DNA of 64,000 nt from Gammaproteobacteria bacterium (GCA_016712635.1 JADJQS010000002.1:62001-126000), one strand, 5' to 3'. Shown: positions 37,873 to 47,279, counted from the first letter of the stretch. The notes: generated from the letters alone by a model not told the origin. Translations and numbers: made by a program.

Positions 37873-39969
37873 ATGAAAAAAAAGACAAATTACCTGATCC
37901 CCTCCCTCGTCGGAACTCTATTTATTAGCGCCAATCCAGGCTGGGTAAACGCCGCCGAACCGGTCAGCCTGGAATCCATCACGGTCAAGGGCGAAGGCAT
38001 GCGGAATTCCGATCGCTCCTTTTCTGTCAATGTGATCTCGCAGGATACGATCCAGTCGGAGCACTGGGAAAACCCGCTCACCATCGTCGAGGAGGCAGCG
38101 GGTTTCAATGCCGTGGCGTATCAGCACGGCGGCGTGGCGGACGTCTTCACCATCCGAGGCTTCACGGGCGGTGGTCATGGCAGCGACGCCGGCCTGTCAC
38201 TCGACGGCATCAGCCTGAACGAAGGCGAATCGCATGCCGACGGCTACGGAGACACCAGCATCATTATCCCGCTCGAAATCGAGGCCGTCACCGTCTACAA
38301 GGGTCCGGTCTCGCCGCTGTACGGAAATTTTGCCCGCGGCGGCGTGCTGGCCTTCACCACCCGCAAGGGCGGCGAATACTAGAACTTTGACCTGTCCACC
38401 GGTTCCTACGGCACCTTCGATACACAGGCGGCATTCGGCACCCAGGTCGGTCCGCTACAGATCAACGGCGCGATGCAGGGCTATCAGAACGAGGGCTGGC
38501 GCGATCACTCCTCTTACACCAAGATGAACGCAGCCTTTCGCGGCGCCTACGAGATCAGCGACGCGACCGACATTGCCTACTCGCTGCGCGGACACGGTGG
38601 CAGATGGCAAGGCCCCAACTATATTCTGAACGACCAGTTCGAGGACGATGATACTCGGCGCCAGGAAAATCCATTCACCAAGCTTCAGGACGACACAGGC
38701 GAGAAACAGCTGAATGCGCAGCGTCTGGACCTAAATCATGTTATTAATGATAATTTGAAACTGCTCGCCTACGTCTATAACACCGACAGCTTCTTTGTCC
38801 GCTTCCAGACCCGCCTGAATGTTACCAATGCAGCGACGGCGGATCCTACGGATCCCAATCTCGACCTCAACGCGGTAGCTCCGCAGACTGAATACAACTA
38901 TGACCGCGACGCGAGCGCTATAGGCGCCAGCCTGAACGGCAACCACCCGTTGTTTGACCTGCCGAGTAGCTGGGTTCTAGGTTTTGAATACTACGACGAA
39001 GACATCAAAAACTCCACCTGGCGCACTGTAACGCATGTCCGCCAGACCCTGCTTCAGCGCGATGACTTCAATATCACTACAGCCTCGCTCTATGGCCAGA
39101 TGGATCTGGATATTAATCCGCGATTCCGGCCGACGCTCGGCTTCCGTTATGACAACTTCGGCGGCAGTCAGGACAATCACCTGACTGACACGAGCACGGA
39201 CATGAATGATTACAACCACCTCAGTCCTAAACTGGGACTGCGTTCCGCCCTGACCGACAACTGGGAACTTCGCGCGAGTGCTGCTAACGGATACGCCCTG
39301 CCAGACGGCACAGCCAAATATGACCCCGACATCGATGTCGACACTGTCGAATTCTGGCAGTACGAGGTCGGGATCAACGGCGCGCCGACGCCGCAATGGT
39401 ACGTCGACCTGGCGGCCTTCATCCTCAACACCACCGACGACATCGTGACCGATCCGAACAACACGACCAACTTCATCAACGCGGGAGAAACCCAGCGCGA
39501 CGGCATCGAGGGCGAGATCCGCTTCTATCCGGAGTCGTACGATCACGTAGAGGCATTCACCGCCTTCGGTTTCTATGGCAGCGAGATCGAGAAGAACCCC
39601 AACGCCGCGCTGGTTGGCAAAGAACTCTCCAGCCTGCCCAAGCACGTGGCGAATATCGGCGTGCGGTATTCTCCGCCGACGGGCTGGGGCGGCAGCATCC
39701 AGCTGCGTACGGTCGGCGAATGGTTCACGAACGCCGCGAACACGATCACCTATGACGGATATGACGTGGTCAACGCGACGGTTACCTACACCATGCGTCA
39801 CAACGACGAGGGTTCCGCGCGCTGGTACCTCGACATCAACAATCTGACCGACGAGGTGTATTCGGAAAACGTGACCGGCGGACCGCATCCGACGCAGGGG
39901 AACGTGCCGACCAGCTACTCGCCCCGTCCGCCGACCAACGTCATGGTCGGCATCGCGCTGACCATGTAG
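37873..39969 (+). pseudogene. TonB-dependent receptor 3, interrupted by in-frame TAG
   Basis: About 698 codons. The signal peptide runs to VNA, the plug starts EPVSLESITVKG, and VFTIRGF followed by GPVSPLYGNFARGGVLAFTTRKGG shows a standard TonB plug. The barrel continues to VMVGIALTM. Codon 170 (38380-38382) is TAG within GGEY-stop-NFDLSTGSYGTFD; both sides are in one frame. A single C-to-T change from CAG would explain it. The gene could be a recent pseudogene, a sequence error, or read through by a suppressor. No STN domain. It is unlike receptors 1 and 2 in sequence. A DUF4198 gene follows, mirroring the receptor/DUF4198 pairing upstream. Confidence 0.8.
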
Positions 39970-39980
39970 GCAAAGCCCCG

Positions 39981-40001
39981 CCCGGCACGTAATGTGCCGG
40001 G
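39981..40001 (+). terminator. Hairpin between receptor 3 and DUF4198 gene
   Basis: Perfect 8-bp arms CCCGGCAC and GTGCCGGG with a 5-base loop, 12 bp after the receptor stop. A short T-rich patch lies further on, not a strict T-tract, so it may be a partial terminator. Confidence 0.35.
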
Positions 40002-40053
40002 TGGACATTTCCCCGAACCGATATTCTGCTGCAACACCTGAGGAGATCATGAC

Positions 40054-40746
40054 ATGAGAATAGCCGCCCTGATTATCCCGCTGACGCTAAGCTCAGCGGC
40101 TGCATTCGCCCACGATGCCTGGATCGTAGCCAGCGGTTCTGATGGCTATCACCTGGTATACGGCCATCCCGGCGAACTGGAGAGTTACGACCCCGCGAAG
40201 GTCGAAGGACTGAGCGCCTACGACAAGAGCGGAAACGCGCGCGATGTCTCATCCAGCGTGCGCGACGGCAAGGTGGAGATCAGCACCGGCCCGGACATCG
40301 CGCTGATCGCCGTCGAATTCGACAACGGCTTCTGGACCGAGAATATGGACAAGAAATACGCCAACAAGCCCAAGTGGGAGATCGGCGATTACCGCTCCTC
40401 GTCGCACTCGAAGAAGTTCAACAAGAACCTCATGGCCTGGAGCTCCGCGTTCAGCAAGCCGCTCGGCACCGAGCTGGAGATCGTTCCCCTCGCCAATCCG
40501 CTCCAGCTCAAGCCCGGCGACAAACTGCCCGTGCAGGTCCTGTATCGCTCGCAGCCGCTGGCGGACGCCGACATAGAGATCATGGGCAACAAGGAGGTCT
40601 ATCCACCGATGCCAAAGGGCCGCGCCTCCGTGCCGATCCAGCAGACCGATTACCAGTACATCGCTGTCAGCCACAAGGTCGACACCAAGAGCAATCCGAA
40701 CGCTGATCAGATGTCGCTCTCGGCGAACCTTGTCTTTACACCGTAA
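40054..40746 (+). CDS. Periplasmic DUF4198 protein
   Basis: 230 residues. The signal ends with a mature HDAWIVASGSDGYHLVYGHPGELESYDPAKVEG start, the same His-led layout as the other DUF4198 genes here. Shared blocks with the copy at 30805 include TELEIVPLANPLQLKPGDKLPVQVLYRSQPLADADIEIMG and NKNLMAWSSAF. It lies 84 bp after receptor 3 behind a hairpin and ends at a strong terminator. It probably acts in the periplasm with the receptor, perhaps as a metal or metal-complex binding protein (inference). Confidence 0.88.
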   Translation: MRIAALIIPLTLSSAAAFAHDAWIVASGSDGYHLVYGHPGELESYDPAKVEGLSAYDKSGNARDVSSSVRDGKVEISTGPDIALIAVEFDNGFWTENMDKKYANKPKWEIGDYRSSSHSKKFNKNLMAWSSAFSKPLGTELEIVPLANPLQLKPGDKLPVQVLYRSQPLADADIEIMGNKEVYPPMPKGRASVPIQQTDYQYIAVSHKVDTKSNPNADQMSLSANLVFTP

Positions 40747-40760
40747 AGAAACCGGCATGC

Positions 40761-40793
40761 GGGGACAGGGTTAAACTCTGTCCCCTTTTTTAA
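40761..40793 (+). terminator. Rho-independent terminator
   Basis: GGGGACAG and CTGTCCCC pair perfectly around a 9-base loop and are followed by a run of T (40786-40791). It ends the receptor 3/DUF4198 transcript. Confidence 0.85.
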
Positions 40794-40850
40794 TTACAAT
40801 CTCGTGGTGGTGAACGGCAATTTCCCTCAGAAGCAAGGGTGGAGTCAGCC

Positions 40851-41339
40851 TTGAATTCACCCTGCCTGGTGCCCGTACTGGCTTTTTTCCTGCTTGCACT
40901 CCAGTTTTCTGCGGAGATCGCCGATGCGGCCAGCGAACACGTGGCAGTCCTCCTGGCCGAACCGGAAAACTTCACCGATGCCGGTTCACCGTACCTCGTC
41001 GATCGCCGCGCATCCTGCCTGCGGCAGAGCGCCGCGAAGCACCTGTCCGTGGGCCAGAAGCTGACCATCAACATCACCGACATCGACATGGCCGGCGGTT
41101 ACGAACCCTGGCACGGGCCGCAGTTCTCCGACATCAGGGCCATGCGCGACGTCTATCCGCCACGCATCGACCTTGCGTTCACACTGACCGATGCCGACGG
41201 AGATGTGATCGCCAGCGGCGAGCGCCGCCGGCGCGATGTCTCGTACCTGATGACAACGGTCTCCAGGATCGATGCCGACCCGCTGGTATACGAGAAACTG
41301 CTCGTCAGGGAATGGTTGTGGCGGGAATTTAACCGATAG
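40851..41339 (+). CDS. DUF3016 family exported protein
   Basis: 162 residues from the TTG at 40851, chosen because GGTGGAG lies 6-7 bases upstream and the reading begins a signal peptide (SPCLVPVLAFFLLALQFSAEIADA). The body follows the DUF3016 pattern: VAVLLAEPENFTDAGSPYLVDRR, LSVGQKLTINITDIDMAGGYEPWHGP, DIRAMRDVYPPRIDLAFTLTDADGDVIASGE and YLMTTVSRIDADPLVYEKLLVREWLWREF. The function of DUF3016 is unknown. It stands alone between a terminator and the kdp operon. Confidence 0.83.
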   Translation: MNSPCLVPVLAFFLLALQFSAEIADAASEHVAVLLAEPENFTDAGSPYLVDRRASCLRQSAAKHLSVGQKLTINITDIDMAGGYEPWHGPQFSDIRAMRDVYPPRIDLAFTLTDADGDVIASGERRRRDVSYLMTTVSRIDADPLVYEKLLVREWLWREFNR

Positions 41340-41405
41340 GCATCATAAGTATGCGCACCATTCCCGGCATTGCGCCTGGCTGACCCGAATTTCACCAGAC
41401 GGGAT

Positions 41406-41431
41406 CTTTACGGGATTTTTACACCCCCTCC
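41406..41431 (+). promoter_or_regulatory. Putative KdpE operator of the kdp operon
   Basis: The stretch CTTTACGGGATTTTTACACCCCCTCC resembles the E. coli KdpE site, which has TTTAT, a T-rich spacer and TTTACACCCCG in the same order. The part TTTTTACACCCCCTCCT is the closest match. It lies about 72 bp before the first short gene and about 200 bp before kdpF. Comparison is from memory of the E. coli site. Confidence 0.55.
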
Positions 41432-41503
41432 TGATTTTTTTTCATCCTTTTTCCACAACCCTCTGTAGTCTTCCTCCCCAGGCTGACGCAACTGGAGGAT
41501 GTC

Positions 41504-41596
41504 ATGGACTTTGCCTGGATCGCCCTGATAGGCGCACTATTCGCCGGCACGCTCGCGCTCGCCCTGGTCTGCGGGCAACTTTCGGTAAAGAAGTAA
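41504..41596 (+). CDS. 30-residue hydrophobic small protein upstream of kdpF
   Basis: An open frame from ATG to TAA encodes a single hydrophobic helix with charged ends (DFAWIALIGALFAGTLALAL, then a Cys and a Lys-Lys tail). AGGAG lies 7 bases upstream. Spacing of 11 bp to kdpF and orientation suggest translation as part of the kdp operon. It resembles KdpF in size but not in sequence. It may be an extra small membrane subunit. Confidence 0.5.
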   Translation: MDFAWIALIGALFAGTLALALVCGQLSVKK

Positions 41597-41607
41597 GAGG
41601 AGGCCTC

Positions 41608-41697
41608 ATGGACACGATCTATATCATCGGTGGCGTGGTTGCAGCCCTGCTATTCGCCTATCTCGTTTACGCCCTGATCAAGGCGGAGGATTTCTGA
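41608..41697 (+). CDS. kdpF: KdpF small subunit of K+-transporting ATPase
   Basis: 29 residues, MDTIYIIGGVVAALLFAYLV then YALIKAEDF: a single membrane helix with the typical KdpF ending. GAGGAGG precedes the ATG. Its TGA abuts the ATG of kdpA directly. KdpF stabilises the KdpABC complex in the membrane. Confidence 0.88.
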   Translation: MDTIYIIGGVVAALLFAYLVYALIKAEDF

Positions 41698-43470
41698 ATG
41701 ACCACCCAATCCTGGTTGCTGTTGGCGTTTTATCTGGTCGTGCTGCTGGCGGCGGTCAAGCCGCTCGGTCTGTATATGACCGGATTGATGGAAGCGCCGC
41801 GCTGGCAGCCGCTCGCGCGGCTCGAGAACGGTGTGTTCCGTGTATGCGGCATCGGCAGCGCGGAGATGAGCTGGCGCCGCTACACGCTGGCCGTGCTGGT
41901 GTTCAGCCTGATCGGATTCATCGTGGTGTACGCACTACAGCGCCTGCAGCTGTGGCTGCCGCTCAATCCGCAGCAGATGCCGAACGTGACGCCGGACTCG
42001 AGCTTCAACACCGCGATCAGCTTCGTGACCAACACCAACTGGCAGGGCTACGGCGGTGAGGCGACGATGAGCTATCTCACCCAGATGCTCGGCCTCGGCG
42101 TGCAGAACTTCGTCTCGGCCGCAGCCGGCATCGCCGTGGTCTTCGCCCTGATCCGCGGTTTCGCGCGCCATTCGGCGCAGACCATCGGCAACTTCTGGGC
42201 CGATCTCTACCGCGTCACCACCTATCTGCTATTGCCGCTGTCGTTCATCCTGGCGCTGGTACTGGTCAGCCAGGGCGTGATTCAGAACTTCTCTGCCTAC
42301 CAGGAAGTTTCCACGCTCGAGCCGACGACCTATGAGATATCCAATACCGACGATAGCGGCCAAACCGTCACCGAAACGGTGGCAACGACCGCGCAGACCC
42401 TGCCCATGGGTCCGGCGGCCTCGCAGATCGCCATCAAGCAGCTCGGCACCAACGGTGGCGGCTTCTTCAACGTCAACTCCGCGCATCCGTTCGAAAACCC
42501 GAATGTCCTGTCCAATTTCCTGGAGGTCCTGGCGATTCTGCTGATCCCGGCGGCGCTGTGTTTCACCTTCGGCAAGGCGGTCGGCGACACACGCCAGGGC
42601 TGGGCCGTGCTGGCGGCGATGACGGTCATCTTTACCGTCGCAACCGTGGCCACGATGAGCTTTGAACAGCAGGGCAATCCCCGGCTGGCCGCGCTCGGCG
42701 CGGACATTGCCGCTTCTGATATGCAATCCGGCGGCAATATGGAAGGCAAGGAGACCCGTAACGGCATCGGCGCCTCGGCGCTGTGGGCGGCTGCGACGAC
42801 TTCCGCCTCCAATGGCTCGGTCAACTCCATGCATGACTCCTACACACCGCTCGGCGGCCTGGTGCCGATGCTGATGATGCAGCTGGGTGAAGTGGTGTTC
42901 GGCGGTGTCGGCTCGGGCCTGTACGGCATGCTGGTGTTCGCGCTGATGGCGGTATTCGTCGCCGGCCTCATGATCGGCCGCACCCCGGAGTACCTCGGCA
43001 AGAAGATCGAGGCGTTCGACATGAAGATGGTGTCGATCGCGATCCTGATGACGCCGGCTCTGGTGTTGATCGGCACTGCGATCGCGGTGATGTCCGACGC
43101 CGGCAGGGCGACCATATACAATCCGGGAGCGCACGGTTTTTCTGAAGTTCTGTACGCCTTCTCGTCCGCCGCCAATAACAACGGCAGCGCCTTCGCGGGT
43201 CTGGGCGCCAACACGCCGTTCTACAACGGCTGGCTCGGGGTCGCCATGTGGTTCGGGCGTTTCGCCGTGATCGTGCCGGTTCTGGCCATCGCCGGCTCGC
43301 TGGCCGCGAAGAAGCGCCTGGCGCACGGACCCGGCACCATGCCCACGCACGGGCTGCTGTTCGTGGGCCTTCTGATCGGCACCGTGCTGATGGTCGGCGC
43401 GCTGACCTACGTCCCGGCCCTGGCACTGGGGCCGGCGGTTGAGCATCTGATCCTGTGGACAGGAAACTGA
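41698..43470 (+). CDS. kdpA: K+-transporting ATPase channel subunit KdpA
   Basis: 590 residues, typical for KdpA (about 557-590). The four selectivity-filter-like loops are visible: TNTNWQGYGGEATMSY, LGTNGGGFFNVNSAHPFENPN, SVNSMHDSYTPLGGLVPMLMMQLGEVVFGG and SAANNNGSAFAGLGANTPFYN. There are about ten membrane helices. It binds potassium at the outside of the inner membrane and passes it on under KdpB ATP hydrolysis. First of the large subunits of the operon, 10 bp before kdpB. Confidence 0.97.
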   Translation: MTTQSWLLLAFYLVVLLAAVKPLGLYMTGLMEAPRWQPLARLENGVFRVCGIGSAEMSWRRYTLAVLVFSLIGFIVVYALQRLQLWLPLNPQQMPNVTPDSSFNTAISFVTNTNWQGYGGEATMSYLTQMLGLGVQNFVSAAAGIAVVFALIRGFARHSAQTIGNFWADLYRVTTYLLLPLSFILALVLVSQGVIQNFSAYQEVSTLEPTTYEISNTDDSGQTVTETVATTAQTLPMGPAASQIAIKQLGTNGGGFFNVNSAHPFENPNVLSNFLEVLAILLIPAALCFTFGKAVGDTRQGWAVLAAMTVIFTVATVATMSFEQQGNPRLAALGADIAASDMQSGGNMEGKETRNGIGASALWAAATTSASNGSVNSMHDSYTPLGGLVPMLMMQLGEVVFGGVGSGLYGMLVFALMAVFVAGLMIGRTPEYLGKKIEAFDMKMVSIAILMTPALVLIGTAIAVMSDAGRATIYNPGAHGFSEVLYAFSSAANNNGSAFAGLGANTPFYNGWLGVAMWFGRFAVIVPVLAIAGSLAAKKRLAHGPGTMPTHGLLFVGLLIGTVLMVGALTYVPALALGPAVEHLILWTGN

Positions 43471-43480
43471 GGTAATCATC

Positions 43481-45550
43481 ATGACGACGAAGACACTTTC
43501 CATGTTCGATCCCGCCCTGGTCAAGCCCGCCGTGGTCGAGGCCTTCAAGAAGCTCGATGCGGGAGTCCAGCTTAGAAATCCGGTGATGTTCGTGGTGTAT
43601 ATCGGTGCCATATTCACCACCGGGCTGTGGCTGCAGCCGGTGTTTGGCGGCCAGGGCGAGGCGCCAACCTGGTTCATCGGCGTCACGAGCTTGTGGCTGT
43701 GGTTCACCGTGCTGTTCGCCAACTTCGCCGAGGCGATGGCGGAGGGGCGTGGCAAGGCGCAGGCGGCGGCATTGCGCAGCACGCGCAAGACGGTGATGGC
43801 GAAAAAATTGCGCGAACCACGCCATGGGGCTGCCCATGACCGCGTATCCGGGAGTGATCTGCGCCGCGGAGACGTGGTGCTGGTCGAGGCCGGCGACATG
43901 ATCCCCGGCGACGGCGAGGTGATCGAAGGCGTGGCCTCGGTCAACGAGAGCGCCATCACCGGCGAGTCCGCACCCGTCATTCGTGAAGCGGGCGGAGATT
44001 TCACCGCCGTCACCGGCGGCACCACGGTGCTGTCCGACTGGATCGTGGTGCGCGTCACCGTCAACCCGGGAGAGACCTTTCTCGACCGCATGATCGCGCT
44101 CGTCGAAGGAGCCAAACGCAAGAAGACGCCGAACGAGGTCGCGCTCACTATCCTGCTGGTGGCCCTGACCCTGGTGTTCCTGCTGGCCACGGTCACATTG
44201 CTGCCCTACTCGCTGTTTTCCGTCGACGCGGCCGAGGCCGGCCAGCCGGTCACGATCACCGCGCTCGTGGCGCTGCTGGTATGCCTGATCCCGACCACCA
44301 TAGGCGCGCTCTTGTCCGCTATCGGTATTGCCGGCATGAGCCGCATGCTGGGCGCGAACGTAATCGCGACCTCCGGTCGCGCGGTGGAAGCGGCCGGCGA
44401 TGTGGACGTTCTGCTGCTCGACAAGACCGGCACCATCACGCTGGGCAACCGCCAGGCGGCGGTTTTCCTGCCGGTGCGCGGCGTTTCGGAACTGCAGCTC
44501 GCCGATACCGCGCAGCTCGCCTCGCTCGCCGATGAGACGCCGGAGGGGCGCAGTATCGTGATACTCGCCAAGCAGCGCTTCAATCTGCGCGAACGCGACA
44601 TCCTGGGGCTGGGCGCAACGTTCGTGCCGTTCTCGGCGCAGACGCGCATGAGCGGGGTCAATCTCGAGGGCCGTCAGATCCGCAAGGGCTCGATGGACGC
44701 CATCCGCAGACATGTCGAGTCCAACGGCGGCAGCTTCCCCGGCGAAGCAGTCCAGATTGCAGACGATGTGGCGCGGCACGGCAGCACACCGCTCGTGGTG
44801 GCCGAAGGTGGCCGCGTGCTCGGCGTAATCGAACTCAAGGACATCGTCAAGGGCGGCATCAAGGAACGCTTTGCCGAGCTGCGCCGCATGGGCATCAAGA
44901 CTGTGATGATCACCGGCGACAACCGCCTGACCGCCGCGGCGATCGCCGCCGAGGCCGGCGTCGACGACTTCCTGGCCGAGGCCACGCCCGAGGCCAAGCT
45001 CGCCCTCATCCGCCAGTACCAGAACGAAGGCCGGCTGGTGGCGATGACCGGCGACGGCACCAACGACGCGCCGGCGCTCGCCCAGGCCGACGTCGCGGTG
45101 GCGATGCACAGCGGCACGCAGGCGGCCAAGGAGGCCGGCAACATGGTCGACCTCGACTCCAACCCGACCAAGCTGATCGAGGTGGTGGAAATCGGCAAGC
45201 AGATGCTGATGACGCGCGGCGCGCTCACCACCTTCAGCATCGCCAATGATGTCGCCAAGTACTTCGCGATTATTCCGGCCATGTTCGTGGCGATGTACCC
45301 GCAATTGAATGCGCTGAATGTCATGGGGCTGGCCAGTCCGATGTCGGCGATCCTGTCGGCGGTGATTTTCAACGCCCTGATCATCGTCGTACTGATACCG
45401 CTGGCGCTGAAGGGCATAAAATACCGCCCGCAAAGCGCCGGCATGGTGCTGCGGCGTAATCTTGCGCTCTACGGTCTGGGCGGTATCGTGGTCCCGTTCA
45501 TTGGTATCAAACTCATCGACCTCGGCCTCGTGGCCCTGGGTCTGGTTTAA
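43481..45550 (+). CDS. kdpB: K+-transporting P-type ATPase catalytic subunit KdpB
   Basis: 689 residues, P-type ATPase of group IA. The phosphorylation site DKTGTITLGNR carries the catalytic Asp at residue 314. The actuator motif is ITGESAPVIREAGG and the hinge TGDGTNDAPALAQADVAVAM. The nucleotide domain region FSAQTRMSGVNLEGRQIRKGS is intact. It energises potassium uptake by KdpA. No abnormality noted. Confidence 0.97.
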   Translation: MTTKTLSMFDPALVKPAVVEAFKKLDAGVQLRNPVMFVVYIGAIFTTGLWLQPVFGGQGEAPTWFIGVTSLWLWFTVLFANFAEAMAEGRGKAQAAALRSTRKTVMAKKLREPRHGAAHDRVSGSDLRRGDVVLVEAGDMIPGDGEVIEGVASVNESAITGESAPVIREAGGDFTAVTGGTTVLSDWIVVRVTVNPGETFLDRMIALVEGAKRKKTPNEVALTILLVALTLVFLLATVTLLPYSLFSVDAAEAGQPVTITALVALLVCLIPTTIGALLSAIGIAGMSRMLGANVIATSGRAVEAAGDVDVLLLDKTGTITLGNRQAAVFLPVRGVSELQLADTAQLASLADETPEGRSIVILAKQRFNLRERDILGLGATFVPFSAQTRMSGVNLEGRQIRKGSMDAIRRHVESNGGSFPGEAVQIADDVARHGSTPLVVAEGGRVLGVIELKDIVKGGIKERFAELRRMGIKTVMITGDNRLTAAAIAAEAGVDDFLAEATPEAKLALIRQYQNEGRLVAMTGDGTNDAPALAQADVAVAMHSGTQAAKEAGNMVDLDSNPTKLIEVVEIGKQMLMTRGALTTFSIANDVAKYFAIIPAMFVAMYPQLNALNVMGLASPMSAILSAVIFNALIIVVLIPLALKGIKYRPQSAGMVLRRNLALYGLGGIVVPFIGIKLIDLGLVALGLV

Positions 45551-45561
45551 GGAGAACGATT

Positions 45562-46146
45562 ATGTACGCCATGCTGCGTCCCGCAATAACCCTGTTTGCG
45601 ATACTGACCGTGATTACGGGCGTGCTCTACCCGCTCGCAGTCACCGGATTCGCCCAGGTGGCCTTTCCGCAGAAGGCCAACGGATCGATCGTCACGGTGA
45701 ACGGCCAAGCTGTCGGCTCGGCGCTGATCGGCCAGCAATTCACCGCGCCAGGCTATTTCTGGGGCCGCCTGTCTGCCACCGGCCCGTATCCCTATAACGC
45801 CGCGGTCTCGAGCGGCTCCAACCTCGGCCCGCTCAATCCGGCGCTGGCCGATGCGGTCGTGGCGCGCATCGAGGCGCTCAGGGCCGCCGATCCGGGCAAC
45901 AACGATCCGGTGCCGGTCGATCTGGTGACGGCATCCGGCAGCGGTCTCGATCCGGACATCTCGCTGGCCGCGGCCTACTATCAGGCTGGGCGGATAGCCA
46001 CGCATCGTGGCCTTCCGGTCGAGCAGGTGCGATCGCTGATCGGGCAGCATGCGAGACATGCATGGCTGGGTTTTCTGGGAGAGCCCCGGGTGAACGTGCT
46101 CGAACTCAACCTCGCGCTCGACGCCCCTGATGCACAGGCAGGCTGA
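45562..46146 (+). CDS. kdpC: K+-transporting ATPase subunit KdpC
   Basis: 194 residues with one N-terminal membrane helix (AITLFAILTVITGVLYPLAV). A periplasmic domain follows with the family blocks ANGSIVTVNGQAVGSALIGQQF, GYFWGRLSAT and SGSNLGPLNPAL. VTASGSGLDPDISLAAAYYQAGRIA is the conserved C-terminal part. It completes kdpFABC. Typical size is about 190. Confidence 0.96.
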   Translation: MYAMLRPAITLFAILTVITGVLYPLAVTGFAQVAFPQKANGSIVTVNGQAVGSALIGQQFTAPGYFWGRLSATGPYPYNAAVSSGSNLGPLNPALADAVVARIEALRAADPGNNDPVPVDLVTASGSGLDPDISLAAAYYQAGRIATHRGLPVEQVRSLIGQHARHAWLGFLGEPRVNVLELNLALDAPDAQAG

Positions 46147-46313
46147 ATATGCGACGCCAGCATCATGCATTGCATGCACCCCACTATTACCTTGAAGGTG
46201 ACATCCTTGAACGGTTATTCTTTGTCGTAAGCGCCGACCGAGGGGCTGAGTGATGCATTTACCGCGATGCGCATGATCGCAGTCCAGTCAGCCGAGAACG
46301 ACAGGGAGTTGCC

Positions 46314-47279
46314 ATGCTGATCAATTGTGTCGTCTACCGGGACGGAGCCAGGCTCGCAGACATACCCACCACGGAGATCAGCGATTACCTTGCCCGGCCG
46401 GACTGTTTCGTCTGGGTCGCCCTGCGCGACGCCACCGACGCGGAACTGGAGGAGATGCAGCAGGAATTCGGCCTGCACGATCTGGCGGTGGAAGATGCCA
46501 GGCACGGACACCAGCGCCCGAAGATCGAGGAATACGGCGAATCACTCTTTGTCGTCATGCACCTGCTGGAAATCAGCAAATCCGACATCGTGACCGGGGA
46601 GGTCAATGTGTTCGTCGGAAGGAATTTCATCCTGTCCATACGCAACCACAGCCAGCAGCATCTGCTCAACGTGCGGGAACGCTGCGAGCGCGAACCCGAA
46701 CGCCTGCGCCAGGGACCCGGGTTTGTCCTCTACGCCCTCATGGATGCCGTGGTCGACCGCTATTTCCCGGTGCTCGACGCCATGGAATCCCGGCTCGATG
46801 ACATCGAGGAGCGCATCTTTGAAAAAGGCGCGGCGCGCGACAATATCAGGCAGCTCTACGAACTCAAGCGCAAGATCGCCGTCATCAAGCACGCGGTCTC
46901 CCCGCTCATGGATGAAGTCAGCAACCTGCTCGGCGGCTGGGCGCCCGCGGTTTGCGCCAACAATCAGGATTATTTCCGCGACGTCTACGATCATCTGGTG
47001 CGCATCAATACGTCCATTGATACCCTGCGCGACACCATCAACACGGCCATTCTGGTCTGCCAGTCCACGGTCACCATCGAACAGAACGAAACAAACAAGC
47101 GGCTGGCGGCCTGGGCCGGCATTTTCGGTATTGCCACGGTCCTGGCCGGGATCTGGGGCATGAACTTCAGCGTCATGCCCGAACTGCAATGGAAATTCGG
47201 CTATCCGGCCGCCCTGCTGTTCATCGCGGCCGCGGCCGGACTTCTCTATCTGCGCTTCAAGCGTTCCGGCTGGCTTTGA
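46314..47279 (+). CDS. CorA/ZntB-family divalent metal transporter
   Basis: 321 residues of the CorA superfamily. The cytoplasmic N-terminal domain has VEDARHGHQRPKIEEYGESLFVVMHLLE. Two membrane helices at the C-terminus are joined by the GMNF motif at 282-285 (GIWGMNFSVMPELQW). The chain ends in a Lys/Arg anchor. The GMN motif places it with magnesium, cobalt or zinc transporters; the acidic/neutral loop (MPEL) differs from the YGMNFxxMPE of typical CorA only slightly. It sits between kdpC and kdpD, 167 bp after kdpC, 24 bp before kdpD. The position could imply shared control. Confidence 0.87.
   Translation: MLINCVVYRDGARLADIPTTEISDYLARPDCFVWVALRDATDAELEEMQQEFGLHDLAVEDARHGHQRPKIEEYGESLFVVMHLLEISKSDIVTGEVNVFVGRNFILSIRNHSQQHLLNVRERCEREPERLRQGPGFVLYALMDAVVDRYFPVLDAMESRLDDIEERIFEKGAARDNIRQLYELKRKIAVIKHAVSPLMDEVSNLLGGWAPAVCANNQDYFRDVYDHLVRINTSIDTLRDTINTAILVCQSTVTIEQNETNKRLAAWAGIFGIATVLAGIWGMNFSVMPELQWKFGYPAALLFIAAAAGLLYLRFKRSGWL

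Noticed and set aside
41272..41697. 141-residue frame covering the kdp leader and kdpF
   Set aside because: The upstream part has no likeness and would bury the KdpE-like site; kdpF has its own ribosome site and start.
42968..45433. 821-residue minus-strand frame opposite kdpA/kdpB
   Set aside because: Antisense shadow of kdp genes with no recognisable domain.
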